A stretch of DNA of 64,000 nt from contig DASZOL010000107.1 in NCBI GenBank assembly GCA_035550795.1, forward strand, positions 13,874-77,873. Direction: 5' to 3'. Shown here piece by piece: positions 20,918-31,200 of the stretch. Position numbers and translations under genes: made by a program. The notes under the pieces were generated by a model, which made no database searches, was not told where the DNA came from, and worked only from the letters and a program-made list of their open reading frames with translations. Each line of letters opens with the position of its first letter. Position 1 is the first letter of the stretch. The DNA is from DASRDR01 sp035550795. Its GTDB lineage: Bacteria > Methylomirabilota > Methylomirabilia > Rokubacteriales > DASRDR01.

Positions 20918-22003
20918 TTACGACGCCGGGACGACCGCGACCGGATGGGCCGGGAGCGCGATGGCCACGGCATCTCCCTCGGCGAAGAGCCCCTCCGCCA
21001 CGGGATTGGCCACCGATACGAGGAGCGCGACCGGGCCGATCTCCACCTCGTACTCCGCGACACCGCCGAGATAGACGGCCCGGCGGACCCGGCCCCTCGG
21101 CTGTCCCGGATCCGCCGCGGCCGCCGGCAGAAGCCGGATCGCCTCCGGCCGGAGTACCGCAAGCCGCGGGTCCCCTCCTGCCCCGGGGCTCTCCGCCACC
21201 GCCAGCTCCGCGGTGGCAGGGCCGAGGCGTACGCGTACCGCGCGAGGGCCTACCGGCTCCGCGGCGAGGAAGTTGACCCGCCCGACGAAGTTTGCGACGA
21301 ACCGGGTCGCCGGCCGAGCGTAGACCTCCACCGGCGGCCCCACCTGCTCGATTCGCCCCGCCCGCATGACCACGATCCGGTCCGACAGGGCCATGGCTTC
21401 CGCCTGGTCGTGCGTGACGTAGACGCTCGTGATGCCCACCCTCCGCTGGATGGCCCGGATCTCGTCCCGCATCTCCTCCCGGAGCTTGGCATCCAGGTTG
21501 GACAGGGGCTCGTCGAAGAGGAGCACCTTGGGCTCGGTGATGATCGCCCGGGCCAGCGCAACCCGCTGCTGCTGCCCCCCGGAGAGGCGATCAGGAGACC
21601 GGCCGCCGAGGCCGGCCAGCTGGACCAGGTCGAGCAGCGACGCGACCCGCCGGGCGATCTCCGCCGGCGGCACGCGCCGCGTGCTCAGCCCGAAGCCCAC
21701 GTTCTCGGCGACGGTGAGATGGGGAAAGATGGCGTAGCTCTGGAAGACCATGGCGGTGTCGCGCAGGTGAGGCGGCCGGCCCGTGACGTCGACCCCATCG
21801 ATCCCGATTGTTCCGGCCGTCGGCGTCTCGAATCCCGCCACCATGCGCAGCGCGGTGGTCTTCCCGCACCCCGAAGGCCCGAGGAGCGTCACCAGCTCTC
21901 CCGCTCGTACCGCGAGGGACAGGCTCTCCACCGCGCGCACCTCGCGTATCGGGTCCCGCGGATCCGGGAAGACCTTGGTCAGCCCGCGGAGCTCGAGGCT
22001 CAC
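20918..22003 (-). CDS. Iron(III) ABC transporter ATPase (FbpC-like)
   Basis: A 361-residue ATPase energising the adjacent permease. Walker A is GPSGCGKTTALRMVAG, the signature is LSGGQQQRVALARA, Walker B is VLLFDEPLSNLDAK and the H-loop is VYVTHDQAEAMA. A C-terminal TOBE-like regulatory domain covers about residues 245-360. The GTG at 22003 overlaps the permease stop by four bases (GTGA). Length and domain order match the Fe3+/thiamine/putrescine class; the iron assignment rests on the binding protein at 23827. Confidence 0.92.
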   Translation of the reverse strand: MSLELRGLTKVFPDPRDPIREVRAVESLSLAVRAGELVTLLGPSGCGKTTALRMVAGFETPTAGTIGIDGVDVTGRPPHLRDTAMVFQSYAIFPHLTVAENVGFGLSTRRVPPAEIARRVASLLDLVQLAGLGGRSPDRLSGGQQQRVALARAIITEPKVLLFDEPLSNLDAKLREEMRDEIRAIQRRVGITSVYVTHDQAEAMALSDRIVVMRAGRIEQVGPPVEVYARPATRFVANFVGRVNFLAAEPVGPRAVRVRLGPATAELAVAESPGAGGDPRLAVLRPEAIRLLPAAAADPGQPRGRVRRAVYLGGVAEYEVEIGPVALLVSVANPVAEGLFAEGDAVAIALPAHPVAVVPAS

Positions 22004-23694
22004 GAAAAGGAGGCCTGGTAGGAGTACCGGAAGATGCGTCCGAGGCTCAGCCGGATCAACGCGATGGCGACCAGGATCAGACCCACGAGGATCACGCTGA
22101 AGGCGGCGGCGGCCCCCAGGCGGCCCGCCTCGGTCTGCGACAGGATCTGGACGGTCATGAGGTTCCAGTCGGCGGAGACGAGGAAGATCGCCGCGCTGAT
22201 CGCGGTCATGGCTCGCACGAACGAGAACGTCAGGCCCGAGAAGAAGGCGGGCACGATGAGCGGCAGGGTGATGCGCCGGAAGGTGACGGCCGTGGTCGCC
22301 CCCAGATTGGCGGCGGCCTCCTCGATGGCGGGGTCGATCTGATGGAGCACCGCCGTCCCCGACTGGATGCTCACCGGCACGTAGCGAAACACGAAGTTGG
22401 CGATCAGGATCAGCGCCGTTCCCGTGAGCAGGAGCGGCGGCTGGTTGAACGCGAGGATGTACCCGATACCGAGCACCGTCCCCGGCACGGCGAAGTTCAG
22501 GATCGAGACGAGTTCCAGGGTCCGGCGGCCCGGGAAGCGCCGCCGCACCACCAGGAACGCGATGACCATGCCCAGGAGCCCGGCCACCGGAGTGGAGCCA
22601 ACGGCGATCAGCAAGGTGTCGCCGATGGTCCCGAGTCCGACCCCCATCACGTACCCGAAGTTCCGCAGCGTCGGGCTGTGGTCCACCCCCCACGTGCGGG
22701 AGAAGGCGCCCACCACGATCACCGCATAGAAGGCCGCGATGGCGAGGGTCAGGCCGCTCGCCACCGCGAACAGGCACCAGCGTGCGAACGGGCTGACCGC
22801 CTTGAGGGACGACCGCGCCGGCTTGCCCGTAACAGTGACGTAGCGCTTCCGCCCGACCCAGTAGCGCTGGACGAAGAACGCGGTCACCGACGGGACGAGG
22901 AGGATCACGGCCAAGGCGGCGCCACCCGCCAGGTCGAACATGCCCGTAACCTGCAGGTACACCTGCACCGACAGGACGGGGAACCCGCTGCCGCCCAGGA
23001 TCAGGGGGTTCCCGAAGTCCGCGAGGGACTCGATGAAGAGGACGAGCAGGGCGCTCGCGAGGCCCGGTCCAGACAGGGGGAGGGTGATCCGCCGGAACAC
23101 CGCCCAGCGGCTCGCCCCCAGGTCCATGGCGGCGTCCTCCAGGGTGGGGCTGATCGATTCCAGCACACCGCGAAGGGTGAGGTATGCCACGGGGAAAAAG
23201 GTCAAGACCTGGGCGAGGAGGAGCCCTGGAAGCCCGTAGATCGGGAAATCGCGGAGGCCCAGGAGATGGTGGGTGATCAGGCCGTTCTGTCCGAGCAGCA
23301 GGATGATCGACAGGGCCCCGATGAAGGGCGGCGAGATGATGGGCAGGATGGCCATCACCTCGAAGAGCCGGCGCCCGGGCATGTCCGTCCGCGTGACGGC
23401 GTACGCGAAGAGATAGCCGCAGGCCACGCCCAGGACCGCGGTCAGCCCGGCCATCAGGAGGCTGTTGGCGAAGGCCCGCCGGATGAACCAGTTTCCGGCC
23501 GCCTCGCGAAACAGCCGCAGCGAGACCGCGCCGTCGGGCACGAAGCCCACCCAGAACACCCGGGCCAGCGGGTAGACGATGAAGAGCCCGAGGAGGGCGA
23601 AGAGGAGCACCACCGCCGTGGCCACCACGGGCTCGGCGGTGAGTGCGCGCCAGTCGGCGCGCCACGCCGCGCGCCGGCGGCCTCGCGGCCTCAC
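22000..23694 (-). CDS. Iron(III) ABC transporter permease (FbpB-like)
   Basis: A 564-residue inner-membrane permease with about 12 transmembrane helices, consisting of two fused permease halves. Each half has an EAA-type loop (MDLGASRWAVFRRITLPLSGPG and AANLGATTAVTFRRITLPL) that contacts the ATPase. This duplicated architecture is typical of ferric iron transporters. It is followed by the ATPase with a 4-base overlap and preceded by the binding-protein gene across a 132-base gap containing a hairpin. Confidence 0.93.
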   Translation of the reverse strand: MRPRGRRRAAWRADWRALTAEPVVATAVVLLFALLGLFIVYPLARVFWVGFVPDGAVSLRLFREAAGNWFIRRAFANSLLMAGLTAVLGVACGYLFAYAVTRTDMPGRRLFEVMAILPIISPPFIGALSIILLLGQNGLITHHLLGLRDFPIYGLPGLLLAQVLTFFPVAYLTLRGVLESISPTLEDAAMDLGASRWAVFRRITLPLSGPGLASALLVLFIESLADFGNPLILGGSGFPVLSVQVYLQVTGMFDLAGGAALAVILLVPSVTAFFVQRYWVGRKRYVTVTGKPARSSLKAVSPFARWCLFAVASGLTLAIAAFYAVIVVGAFSRTWGVDHSPTLRNFGYVMGVGLGTIGDTLLIAVGSTPVAGLLGMVIAFLVVRRRFPGRRTLELVSILNFAVPGTVLGIGYILAFNQPPLLLTGTALILIANFVFRYVPVSIQSGTAVLHQIDPAIEEAAANLGATTAVTFRRITLPLIVPAFFSGLTFSFVRAMTAISAAIFLVSADWNLMTVQILSQTEAGRLGAAAAFSVILVGLILVAIALIRLSLGRIFRYSYQASFS

Positions 23695-23721
23695 GGGCTC
23701 AACCGAGCACGCCCCGCCACT

Positions 23722-23753
23722 CCCCCTGCCCTCCCGCCCCGCCTGACAGGGGG
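23722..23753 (-). terminator. Hairpin between binding-protein and permease genes
   Basis: CCCCCTG (23722-23728) pairs with CAGGGGG (23747-23753) across an 18-base loop. Hairpins after the solute-binding gene of ABC operons often reduce downstream expression relative to the abundant binding protein; this is the likely role here. Confidence 0.35.
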
Positions 23754-23826
23754 AAGGGAGCAGGGCGACGCGGGCGGGATTCCTTCAGGCGCTCTCACCC
23801 GGCGTGGGCGGCGTGAGCGGTCGCCG

Positions 23827-24840
23827 TCACTTGGGCGCCCGGAGCACCTCGTTGATCCAGCGATCCACCAGCCGCTTCTTGTCCTGGCCCGCCCGCACTG
23901 CGTCGTAGTTCATGACGGGGATCTGGTCGAAAGGGGGAAGCCCCTTGGCGAGCTTGGCCTTGGGGTGCACCGGAAAGAAATAGGTCTTGGCGTCGGTGAA
24001 TGCGTTCTGGCCGTCCAGGGTGAGAAACCAGTCGACGAGCTTCTTCGCCGCGTCGAGGTGCGACGCGCCCTTGACGATCGAGATCGCCGGCGCCTCGAAG
24101 CCCACACCCTCCTTCGGGAACGCGATCTGCATCGGATAGCCCTCGTCGGCGAGCTGAAGGAAGGCCGGCGTGAACTGGATGCCGATGGCCGCCTGTCCGA
24201 TTGCCGCCGCCTTCGAGGGCGCCGTTCCGCTCTGCGTGTAGGTCTGGACGTTGGGGTGGAGCCTCTTCAGGTACTCGAAGGCCCGGTCCTCGCCCCACAT
24301 CTGGACGAGCGCCGCCACCATGTTGTAGCCAGTGCCCGACGTCTGGGGGCTGGGCATCTGGATCTGATTCCGGAACTCGGGCCGCAGGAGATCCTCCCAG
24401 GACGCCGGGACCGGCGCACCGCGCTCCTTGATGACCTTGGTGTTCACTCCCAGCCCGAGCGGGTTCATGTAGAAGCTGGTCCAGTATCCCTCCTTGTCCC
24501 GGAAGTGCGCGGCGAGGTCCCTCGCATTGGGCGAGACGTACGCCTGGGTCAGCCCCTTCTCCTTGGCCGCCACGTGGTTCTCGCTGGGTGCCCCGAACCA
24601 GAGGTCGGCTCGGGGGTTGGCCTTCTCGGCCTCCAGCCGCGCCACGGCGGGGCCGGAGGACAGGAAGGTGAAGCGCACCTGGACACCGGTCGCCCTGGTG
24701 AACGTGTCGAGAAGCTTCTTGGCGTTCTCCTCGTCGACGCTCGAGTAGACGACGACCTCCTCCGCGGCCGGCGCGGGGCGGCCGGCGGCCAGGAGGAGGA
24801 TCGAGGCAAGGAAGAGCAGCCGGGCCAAGGCAAGTCGCAT
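23827..24840 (-). CDS. Iron(III) ABC transporter substrate-binding protein (FbpA-like)
   Basis: A 337-residue periplasmic binding protein. The signal peptide is hydrophobic over about residues 5-22 and ends near PAPAAEEVV. The mature start VVVYSSVDEENAKKLLDTF is characteristic of ferric-binding/extracellular family 1 proteins, and VGFEAPAISIVKGASH and DAAKKLVDWFLT continue the match. AGGGGAGG lies 5 bases before the ATG. It is the first gene of the transporter operon. Phosphonate or other anion binding is the main alternative. Confidence 0.9.
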   Translation of the reverse strand: MRLALARLLFLASILLLAAGRPAPAAEEVVVYSSVDEENAKKLLDTFTRATGVQVRFTFLSSGPAVARLEAEKANPRADLWFGAPSENHVAAKEKGLTQAYVSPNARDLAAHFRDKEGYWTSFYMNPLGLGVNTKVIKERGAPVPASWEDLLRPEFRNQIQMPSPQTSGTGYNMVAALVQMWGEDRAFEYLKRLHPNVQTYTQSGTAPSKAAAIGQAAIGIQFTPAFLQLADEGYPMQIAFPKEGVGFEAPAISIVKGASHLDAAKKLVDWFLTLDGQNAFTDAKTYFFPVHPKAKLAKGLPPFDQIPVMNYDAVRAGQDKKRLVDRWINEVLRAPK

Positions 24841-25157
24841 GGGAACCTCCCCTCAAGGGTGCGTCGCGAAATGGCAACGGAACTGTAGCGTAGCGCGCGC
24901 GCTGCGGGCAAGGCGCCCGCCGCGGCGGCCCCGAGCCCCGCGGCGCGCGAGGCTCGCCGGGCCCAGATCATCCGGGAGCCCCTGCGTCTGAGCCATTCTG
25001 TCGGGGTGGCGCCACTCTGACGCCAAGTGGGGCCGCTCGGCGTCGACACCTTCCCCGCTTGCCGTCGCATGGCTCCCGACGCCGCGTTGGCATCGCCGTT
25101 GCTGCGTTGCCTGGCCGTGGTGAGTCAGGTGGAGTGGGAGAGGGGAAGCCGGGGCAG
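24841..25157. other. Divergent intergenic region, nothing recognised
   Basis: Promoters for the minus-strand iron transporter and the plus-strand DUF1003 gene should lie here. I see no Fur-like AT-rich palindrome and no gene. Confidence 0.4.
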
Positions 25158-25718
25158 ATGAGGAAGGCTGGACAAGGCCGTCCGCCTCGGAGCGCGCCGC
25201 GTAACGGGAGCACCGGGTCAGGGACGGGCGTGGCGCGAAATGTGGCGACCATCGCGGCGCTCGAGGCGGACACGCTGGCCCACCGCACGCGGGCCGAGCG
25301 CCTCGCCGCTCAGGTCACGCGGATGGCCGGCACTCCGTGGTTCGTCCTGCTTCACGTGGGGTGGTTCGGCGCGTGGCTGCTCGTCAGCGTGAACGCGGTG
25401 CCCGGCGTTCCGAGCTTCGACCCATTCCCCTTCAGCTTACTCACGCTCGTGGTCTCGCTGGAGGCGATCTTCCTGGCGATCTTCGTGCTCATCAGCCAGA
25501 ATCAGATGACGCGGCAAGCCGATCGGCGGGCTCACCTGGATCTCCAGATCAACCTCCTGGCGGAGCAGGAATCACAGCGAACGGTCGAGCTGCTCCGGTG
25601 CATCGCCGTCCAACTGGGAGTCCACCCTCCGGGCGGATTCGACGAAGGTGAGCCAGAAGGACCGACCGACGTCCGCGATGTCGTCACCACGCTGGAACGG
25701 GCGCTGCCCCCGCAGTGA
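25158..25718 (+). CDS. DUF1003 membrane protein
   Basis: A 186-residue protein with two transmembrane segments (about residues 62-82 and 92-114) flanked by LAAQVTRMAGTPWFVLLHVGWF and SLEAIFLAIFVLISQNQMTRQADRRA, the hallmark of DUF1003. The cytosolic tail after LDLQINLLAEQE is helical. Its function is unknown across the family. The ATG at 25158 is preceded by GGGG; the longer frame upstream has no conservation. It is followed 174 bases later by ku. Confidence 0.85.
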   Translation: MRKAGQGRPPRSAPRNGSTGSGTGVARNVATIAALEADTLAHRTRAERLAAQVTRMAGTPWFVLLHVGWFGAWLLVSVNAVPGVPSFDPFPFSLLTLVVSLEAIFLAIFVLISQNQMTRQADRRAHLDLQINLLAEQESQRTVELLRCIAVQLGVHPPGGFDEGEPEGPTDVRDVVTTLERALPPQ

Positions 25719-25892
25719 GGCGCGACGCACCGGTCGCTTGCCGCGAGCGACGCACGAGGAGACGACGCGACGATGGCGCAGACGACACCACCGAAGCGCT
25801 CGCTGCACCCGCCTGCCGCGGGGACGGACTCGTCACCCGCCAGCGCGGACGCCGCGAACCGCCGCCCTGGCCGGGGCGGAAGGGGCAAAGAC

Positions 25893-26735
25893 ATGAGTCG
25901 CCGGGAGCGACGCTCGCTCAGCAGCGCCACGATCAGCTTCGGACTCGTCACGATCCCGGTGGAGCTCCACACCGCGACCACGTCCCTGGCCCCGTCCTTC
26001 CACCTCATTCACGAGCGATGCGGGAGCCGCATCCAGCAGCAGATCTACTGTCCGGTATGCGAGCGCGTGGTGGAGCGCAGCGAGCTGGTGCGAGGGTACG
26101 AGCTGGGGAAAGACCAGTACGTCACCTTCACGCCGGAGGAGCTCGAGGGCCTCGAAGGCGAAGCATCCAAGACCATCGACATCGCGGAGTTCGTCCCGCT
26201 GGCGACGGTGGATCCGATCTACTACGAGACGGCTTACTATCTCGGCCCGGGCAACGGGGGCGAGAAGGCCTATCAGTTGCTGGCGGACGCCATGGGGGAC
26301 GCCGAGCGCGTCGCGCTGGCCACCTTCCTGATGCGCGGCAAGGAGAACCTCGTGGCCGTCCGGGCCGTCGACGGATCCCTGATCCTGCACACCCTCTTCT
26401 TCGCCGACGAGGTGCGAGAGCGCCCAAGGGTCTCCCGCGACAAGGCTCGGGTTCGCGCCCCCGAGGTCCAGCTCGCCCGGCGCCTGATCGAGGAGCTCGC
26501 GAGGGACAAGTTCGTGCCCGAGCGGTACGAGGACGCGTACCGACGCCGCGTCCTCGACGCGGCCAAGGCCAAGGCGAAGGGGAAGACGATCAAGACGGAC
26601 GTCCCGTCGGGCCCGCCTGCCCCGGTGGTGGACATCATGGACGCCCTCAAGGCCAGCCTGCGCGGGCGGAGGCGGTCGGGCCCGGCGTCGCGGGCTCGGG
26701 CCGGGCGGCTCCGCCACGGTCGGAAGGCCAGCTGA
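25893..26735 (+). CDS. ku: Non-homologous end-joining protein Ku
   Basis: A 280-residue bacterial Ku homolog that binds broken DNA ends as a ring-shaped dimer. It opens with SLSSATISFGLVTIPVELH and continues with RCGSRIQQQIYCPVCERVV, QYVTFTPEELEGLE, ETAYYLGPGNGGEKAYQLL and APEVQLARRLIEELA, all typical of Ku. The C-terminus is basic. I chose the ATG at 25893 (GGAAGGGG 7 bases upstream); the ATG at 25773 adds only low-complexity residues. The partner ligase LigD is not in the window. Confidence 0.95.
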   Translation: MSRRERRSLSSATISFGLVTIPVELHTATTSLAPSFHLIHERCGSRIQQQIYCPVCERVVERSELVRGYELGKDQYVTFTPEELEGLEGEASKTIDIAEFVPLATVDPIYYETAYYLGPGNGGEKAYQLLADAMGDAERVALATFLMRGKENLVAVRAVDGSLILHTLFFADEVRERPRVSRDKARVRAPEVQLARRLIEELARDKFVPERYEDAYRRRVLDAAKAKAKGKTIKTDVPSGPPAPVVDIMDALKASLRGRRRSGPASRARAGRLRHGRKAS

Positions 26736-26813
26736 TGGAGAAGATCCGGAGCGGTCGACGTCATCACGGGACGGGTCAGGCGTCGCGACCCCGGGCCGCG
26801 CGAGCGCGGCGCC

Positions 26814-27641
26814 ATGCCGGTTCCTGAGGAGGTGCTCGACTACCTCCACCGCGCCCGGCCCGCTGACTTCGTCCGGACGCGTGCGCGGCTGGCGGCCGAG
26901 CTCCGAGAGGCCGGGGAGCCGTATGCGGCGATAGAGGTCGAGGCGCGGCGGAAGCCGACGGCGGCGGTCTGGGCCGTCAACCAGCTGTCCCGGGAAGATC
27001 GGCTGGCCGTGGAACGCGCCATCCGCAGCGCCGATGCGCTCCGCGCGCTGCAGCTCGGACGAGGACGGGGCGACGCGGACACGCTCAGACAGGCCGCGGC
27101 CGAACATCGCGAGACCGTCAGCGCCCTGGTCGAACGGGCGGAGGCCGCGCTACGGGCGGCGAGCCTACCCGTGACGCGCACGACGCTCGCCCGGGTCGCC
27201 ACCACCGTGCGCACCGCAATCGCCCGAACGGACGCGCGTGACGCCCTGCGGCGCGGCGAGCTGACGGGTGAGTTGGCTCCCGCCGGCTTCGAGGTGCTGG
27301 CCGGTGAATCGGCCTCGCGCGGCTCCCGTGATCGATCCGGAGCAGAGGATAGGCGCACGCCGGATCCCGGCGTTCGGCAGGACAGAACGCTCCGGCTTGT
27401 TCAGCCTGGGGAGCGCTCGCCCCGCTGGCCGGGCGCGCCGCGACGGGCTGGACGCGGCGTGACCAAGAACGCCCGCGTCGAGGCTACGGAGGCCGCCCTC
27501 GACGCTCTGGGTACGCCGGCGCGCGAGGCTCCCGGGCCGATTGATCCCCCCCCGGCACGCCCGTCACGTGGGCGGTCCGTTCGACCTGGACCCGGCAGGT
27601 CGAGGGCACGGAAGCAGGCGAGCTCATGGCCAGGACGGTGA
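26814..27641 (+). CDS. Hypothetical helical protein
   Basis: A 275-residue cytosolic protein. The first 165 residues (VLDYLHRARPADFVRTRARL, ARRKPTAAVWAVNQLSRED) resemble a family of helical proteins of unknown function seen in actinobacteria and related soil bacteria with the motif RKPT.AAW.VNQL. After GFEVLAGES the sequence becomes Arg/Pro-rich and loses resemblance, so the 3' part may be frameshifted. It lies 78 bases after ku, a possible but unproven co-transcript. Confidence 0.55.
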   Translation: MPVPEEVLDYLHRARPADFVRTRARLAAELREAGEPYAAIEVEARRKPTAAVWAVNQLSREDRLAVERAIRSADALRALQLGRGRGDADTLRQAAAEHRETVSALVERAEAALRAASLPVTRTTLARVATTVRTAIARTDARDALRRGELTGELAPAGFEVLAGESASRGSRDRSGAEDRRTPDPGVRQDRTLRLVQPGERSPRWPGAPRRAGRGVTKNARVEATEAALDALGTPAREAPGPIDPPPARPSRGRSVRPGPGRSRARKQASSWPGR

Positions 27642-27961
27642 CAGACGTGATGACGTCGCCGCCAACCGCGCTAGACGCCGGGGAGAGCGTCCCGGACGCG
27701 GCTCGGGCGATGCGCGACGGAAACATCGGAGACGTGCTGGTCACGCAGGGCGGCAGCCTTGTCGGGATCCCGGCCCGTCCCTGGCGCTTTCGGAAGGAGC
27801 CGCCGCCCGCGAGAAAGGGGCGGCGTGCACCCGGTGCTTTCACCGACATCTTCGGGATTGCGGACTTCCTCGCCATGGCGGCCGGTGGTCCCGGCGCTCC
27901 GCAAGACGGGTCGCACGCGCCACGACGAGGCGCACCGGGCACCCGGATTCCGATCCGGTGA
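27626..27961 (+). pseudogene. Truncated CBS-domain protein
   Basis: The frame starts with TVTDVMTSPPTALDAGESV and DAARAMRDGNIGDVLVTQGG, a clean first half of a CBS nucleotide-binding domain. After SLVGI the expected VTDRDI segment is missing and the sequence becomes unrelated and basic. CBS proteins normally carry paired domains, so this is a broken copy. Confidence 0.6.
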
Positions 27962-28069
27962 CGAGCAGTGGTCGCCGTCGCGCGTCTGGCAGGAACTGTG
28001 CGGGCGCGACCGGTGGCACGTGACCGCGGGTGGCCAATGGAGACGGGCGCCGCGTCTAGATGGAAGACT

Positions 28070-28190
28070 CGTTCCCGACAGCCACGACCGACGCGAGAGT
28101 TTCAGGTCCTCCTCGGCTCGCCGACGCTCCTCCTCCGCCCGCCGGCGCTCCATGAACTGCCCGATCTGGCTTCCCAGCGCGACTGGGCTT
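28070..28190 (-). pseudogene. Scrap of a GAF/PAS sensor histidine kinase
   Basis: The minus strand reads ALGSQIGQFMERRRAEEE and RRRAEEDLK. LGSQIGQFIERKRAEEAL is the highly conserved GAF-to-PAS linker of many large sensor kinases. No other kinase part is found nearby on this strand. It precedes an intact hybrid kinase on the other strand. Confidence 0.45.
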
Positions 28191-28238
28191 CCGGAACACG
28201 CGACGGGCGAGCGGGACCTTCCCGGCTAGAATAGAGGT

Positions 28239-31200
28239 ATGCGGGTCCGGGCTCGATTGGCGTGGCTCGTCGTCGCCGCACTCCTCCCCGTGATCCTGCT
28301 CGCGGCGATTCTCCTGGTGAGGAACGTCCGCCAGGATCGTACCGCGATCGAGAATCGCGCCCGCCAGCAGGCCCGCACGCTGTTGCGGGCCAGCGAGCAC
28401 AAGCTCGACACCTCCCTCACGACGCTCCGGGCGATGGGCGCGTCGTCACTGCTCGACGTGCCTGACCTCAGGGCTTTTCATGCGTTCCTCGGGCGGGCCC
28501 AGCGTGAAGCTCACCCGGAGTGGACCGCCGCCGGTCTCCTCGACCCGTCCGGCCGCGTCCTCCTGAGCACCCTTGCGCCGTTCGGAACGACATTGCCCAG
28601 TTACGCGGACAATGCCGCGGTCCGCGAAGCACTCTTCCGGCGGCAGTCCGTCGTCTCCGATCTTGCGACCGGCAGACTGTCGCGCCGTCCAGGCGTGGGC
28701 CTGCTCGTCCCGATCACCCGCGACGGCGAGACGCGCTACCTTCTCGCCGCCGCCCTCCCGGCGGAAGCGGTGGCAAGCTTTGTCGACACGTCGACGTTGC
28801 CGCCAACCTGGTCGGTTCGCGTGCTGGACCGCCGACAGGTTGCCATCGCGCACGTGCCCTTCAGCGCGGAGGCGGTCGGGCACGTGCCCAATCCCGGGTT
28901 CCTCGCGCAGACCCGCGCCGCCCCGGAGGGCCTGTGGCGGTCGGTGAACCCGGAGGGCGAGCCCTTCTACACGGCCTACACGCGATCCGACCGATTCGGT
29001 TGGACCGTGGGGGTCGTGTTTCCCGCCACCGAGATCGAGCGGCCCGCCCGAGGGCTGTTCTGGACGCTCGGGATGGGCGGACTCGCCTTGCTGTTGCTCG
29101 GCCTTGGGGTGGCGTACTTCGTCAGCCGGTCCATCACGAGGCCAATCGCCTCAGTGGTCGAGGCCGCCGACGCCATTGGCCGTCGGGAAACCCCGAAGGC
29201 CCGTCCGTCGGGTGTCACCGAGGTGGACGACGTGGGCCGGGCGCTCACCGACGCGGCGGCAGAGCGCGAGCAAAGCGAGGCGGCGCTGAGGGCGAGCGAA
29301 GCCCGGCTTCGCACCACCCTCATGAGCATCGGGGATGGGGTCATCGCGGCCGACACCGCCGGGCGCGTGACCTTCATGAACCCGGTGGCCGAGCAGATGA
29401 CGGGCTGGTCGACCGCCGAGGCGATCGGCCAGCCCATCGAGAGCGTCTTCGTCGTCATCGATGAACGGACCCGGCTCCCCGTCCGGAATCCCGTGATACG
29501 CGCGATCTCCGAGGGGGCGATGGTCGGCTTCCCGGACGACACCCTGCTCATCCACCGTTCGGGACGTGAAATTGCGATCGAGGATAGCGGGGCGCCGATT
29601 CAGACGCCGGACGGAGACATCGCGGGAGCGGTACTGGTCTTTCGTGATGACAGCCTCAAGCGAGCCGCGACGGCACAGTTCCGGATCATCGCGGACTCGG
29701 CGCCTGTGTTCATCTGGATGGCCGGGCCTGATCAACGCCGCACATTCTTCAACAAGCCGTGGCTGGAGCTCACCGGTCGGTCGATGGAGCAAGAGCTGGG
29801 CACCGGCTGGACCGAAGGACTGCATCCGGATGACGTCAAACCCTATCTGGACGCGCAGCGGGCAGCCTTCGAGGCCCAGAAGCCGTTCAGCCTGGAGTAC
29901 CGGGTCCGCCGTCAGGACGGCGAATATCGCTGGCTCCTCGATCACGGGGTGCCGCGCCTCGAGCCGGACGGCACCTTCTCGGGATACCTCGCCTCGAGCG
30001 TCGACATCACCGAGCGTCGGCAGGCCGAGGAGTCTCGACGTTACCTCGCCGCCGTCGTGGAGGGCTCGGACGACGCCATCGTGACGAAAACGTTGAAGGG
30101 CGTCATCACCTCGTGGAACCCCGGCGCGGTGCGGATGTTCGGTTACACGCCCAGCGAGGCCATCGGGCAGTCCATCATGCTCATCATTCCGCCCGAGCGA
30201 GCGGCCGAGGAACAGGAAGTGCTGGCTCGCCTGCTTCGCGGCGAGGGCCTCGATCATTTCGAGACCGTGCGTATCCACAAGAACGGGACTCGCCTAGACA
30301 TCTCGCTGACCGTGTCCCCGATTCACGGACCCGATGGCCGCCTCATCGGCGCCTCGAAGGTCGCGCGGGACATCAGCGCGGCGAAGCGCATCGAGCGGGA
30401 AAGCGCGGAGGTGCTGGCCCGCGAGCAAGCCGCCCGCTCGGAAGCCGAAGCCGCCAATCAGGCGAAGGACGACTTCCTGGCCACGCTGTCACACGAGCTG
30501 CGGACCCCGCTGAGCGGCATCCTCGGCTGGGCGCAGGTGGTCCGGACGCGAGACGATCCCGCCACGCTGGCGCAGGCTTTGGACGGTATCGAGCGCAACG
30601 CACAGTCGCAGCTGCGACTCATCGAGGATCTGCTCGACCTCTCGCGGATCGTCGCCGGCAAGGTGCGGCTGGAATCGCGCCCGGTCGACCTGCGCTCTGT
30701 GATCCTGGCCGCCGCCGACACGATCCGGCCGGCCGCCGAGGCCAAGGAGATCCGGCTCGCCCTGAACCTGGAGGCGGGGGTCAGCATCGTGCTGGGCGAC
30801 GCGGACCGCCTCCAGCAGATCTTCTGGAACCTCCTGTCCAACGCGGTCAAGTTCACGCCTCGCGAGGGGCTCGTCACGGTCGAGCTCGAACGAAGGGACT
30901 CGCGCGCCCACGTCCGGATCAGCGACAGCGGACAGGGCATCAGCCCCGAACACCTGCCCTTCATCTTCGAGCGCTTCCGGCAGGCGGACTCCTCGACCAG
31001 ACGAGCGCACGGCGGGCTAGGGCTCGGCCTCTCGATCGTGCGGTCCCTGGCCGAGCTCCAGGGCGGAGTCGTCACCGCCGCGAGCGCCGGCGAGGGACGG
31101 GGGGCCACCTTCGCGGTCAGCCTGCCGCTCGTGCTGATCCCGGCCGGCGATTCACCGGGGACCACGCCGACGCCGCGCCGGCCGTACGAGGGGCCACGGT

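Noticed and set aside
21808..24888. A 1026-residue plus-strand frame opposite the iron transporter
   Set aside because: Shadow of real minus-strand genes; composition is random-like (Glu/Gly/Arg/His-rich).
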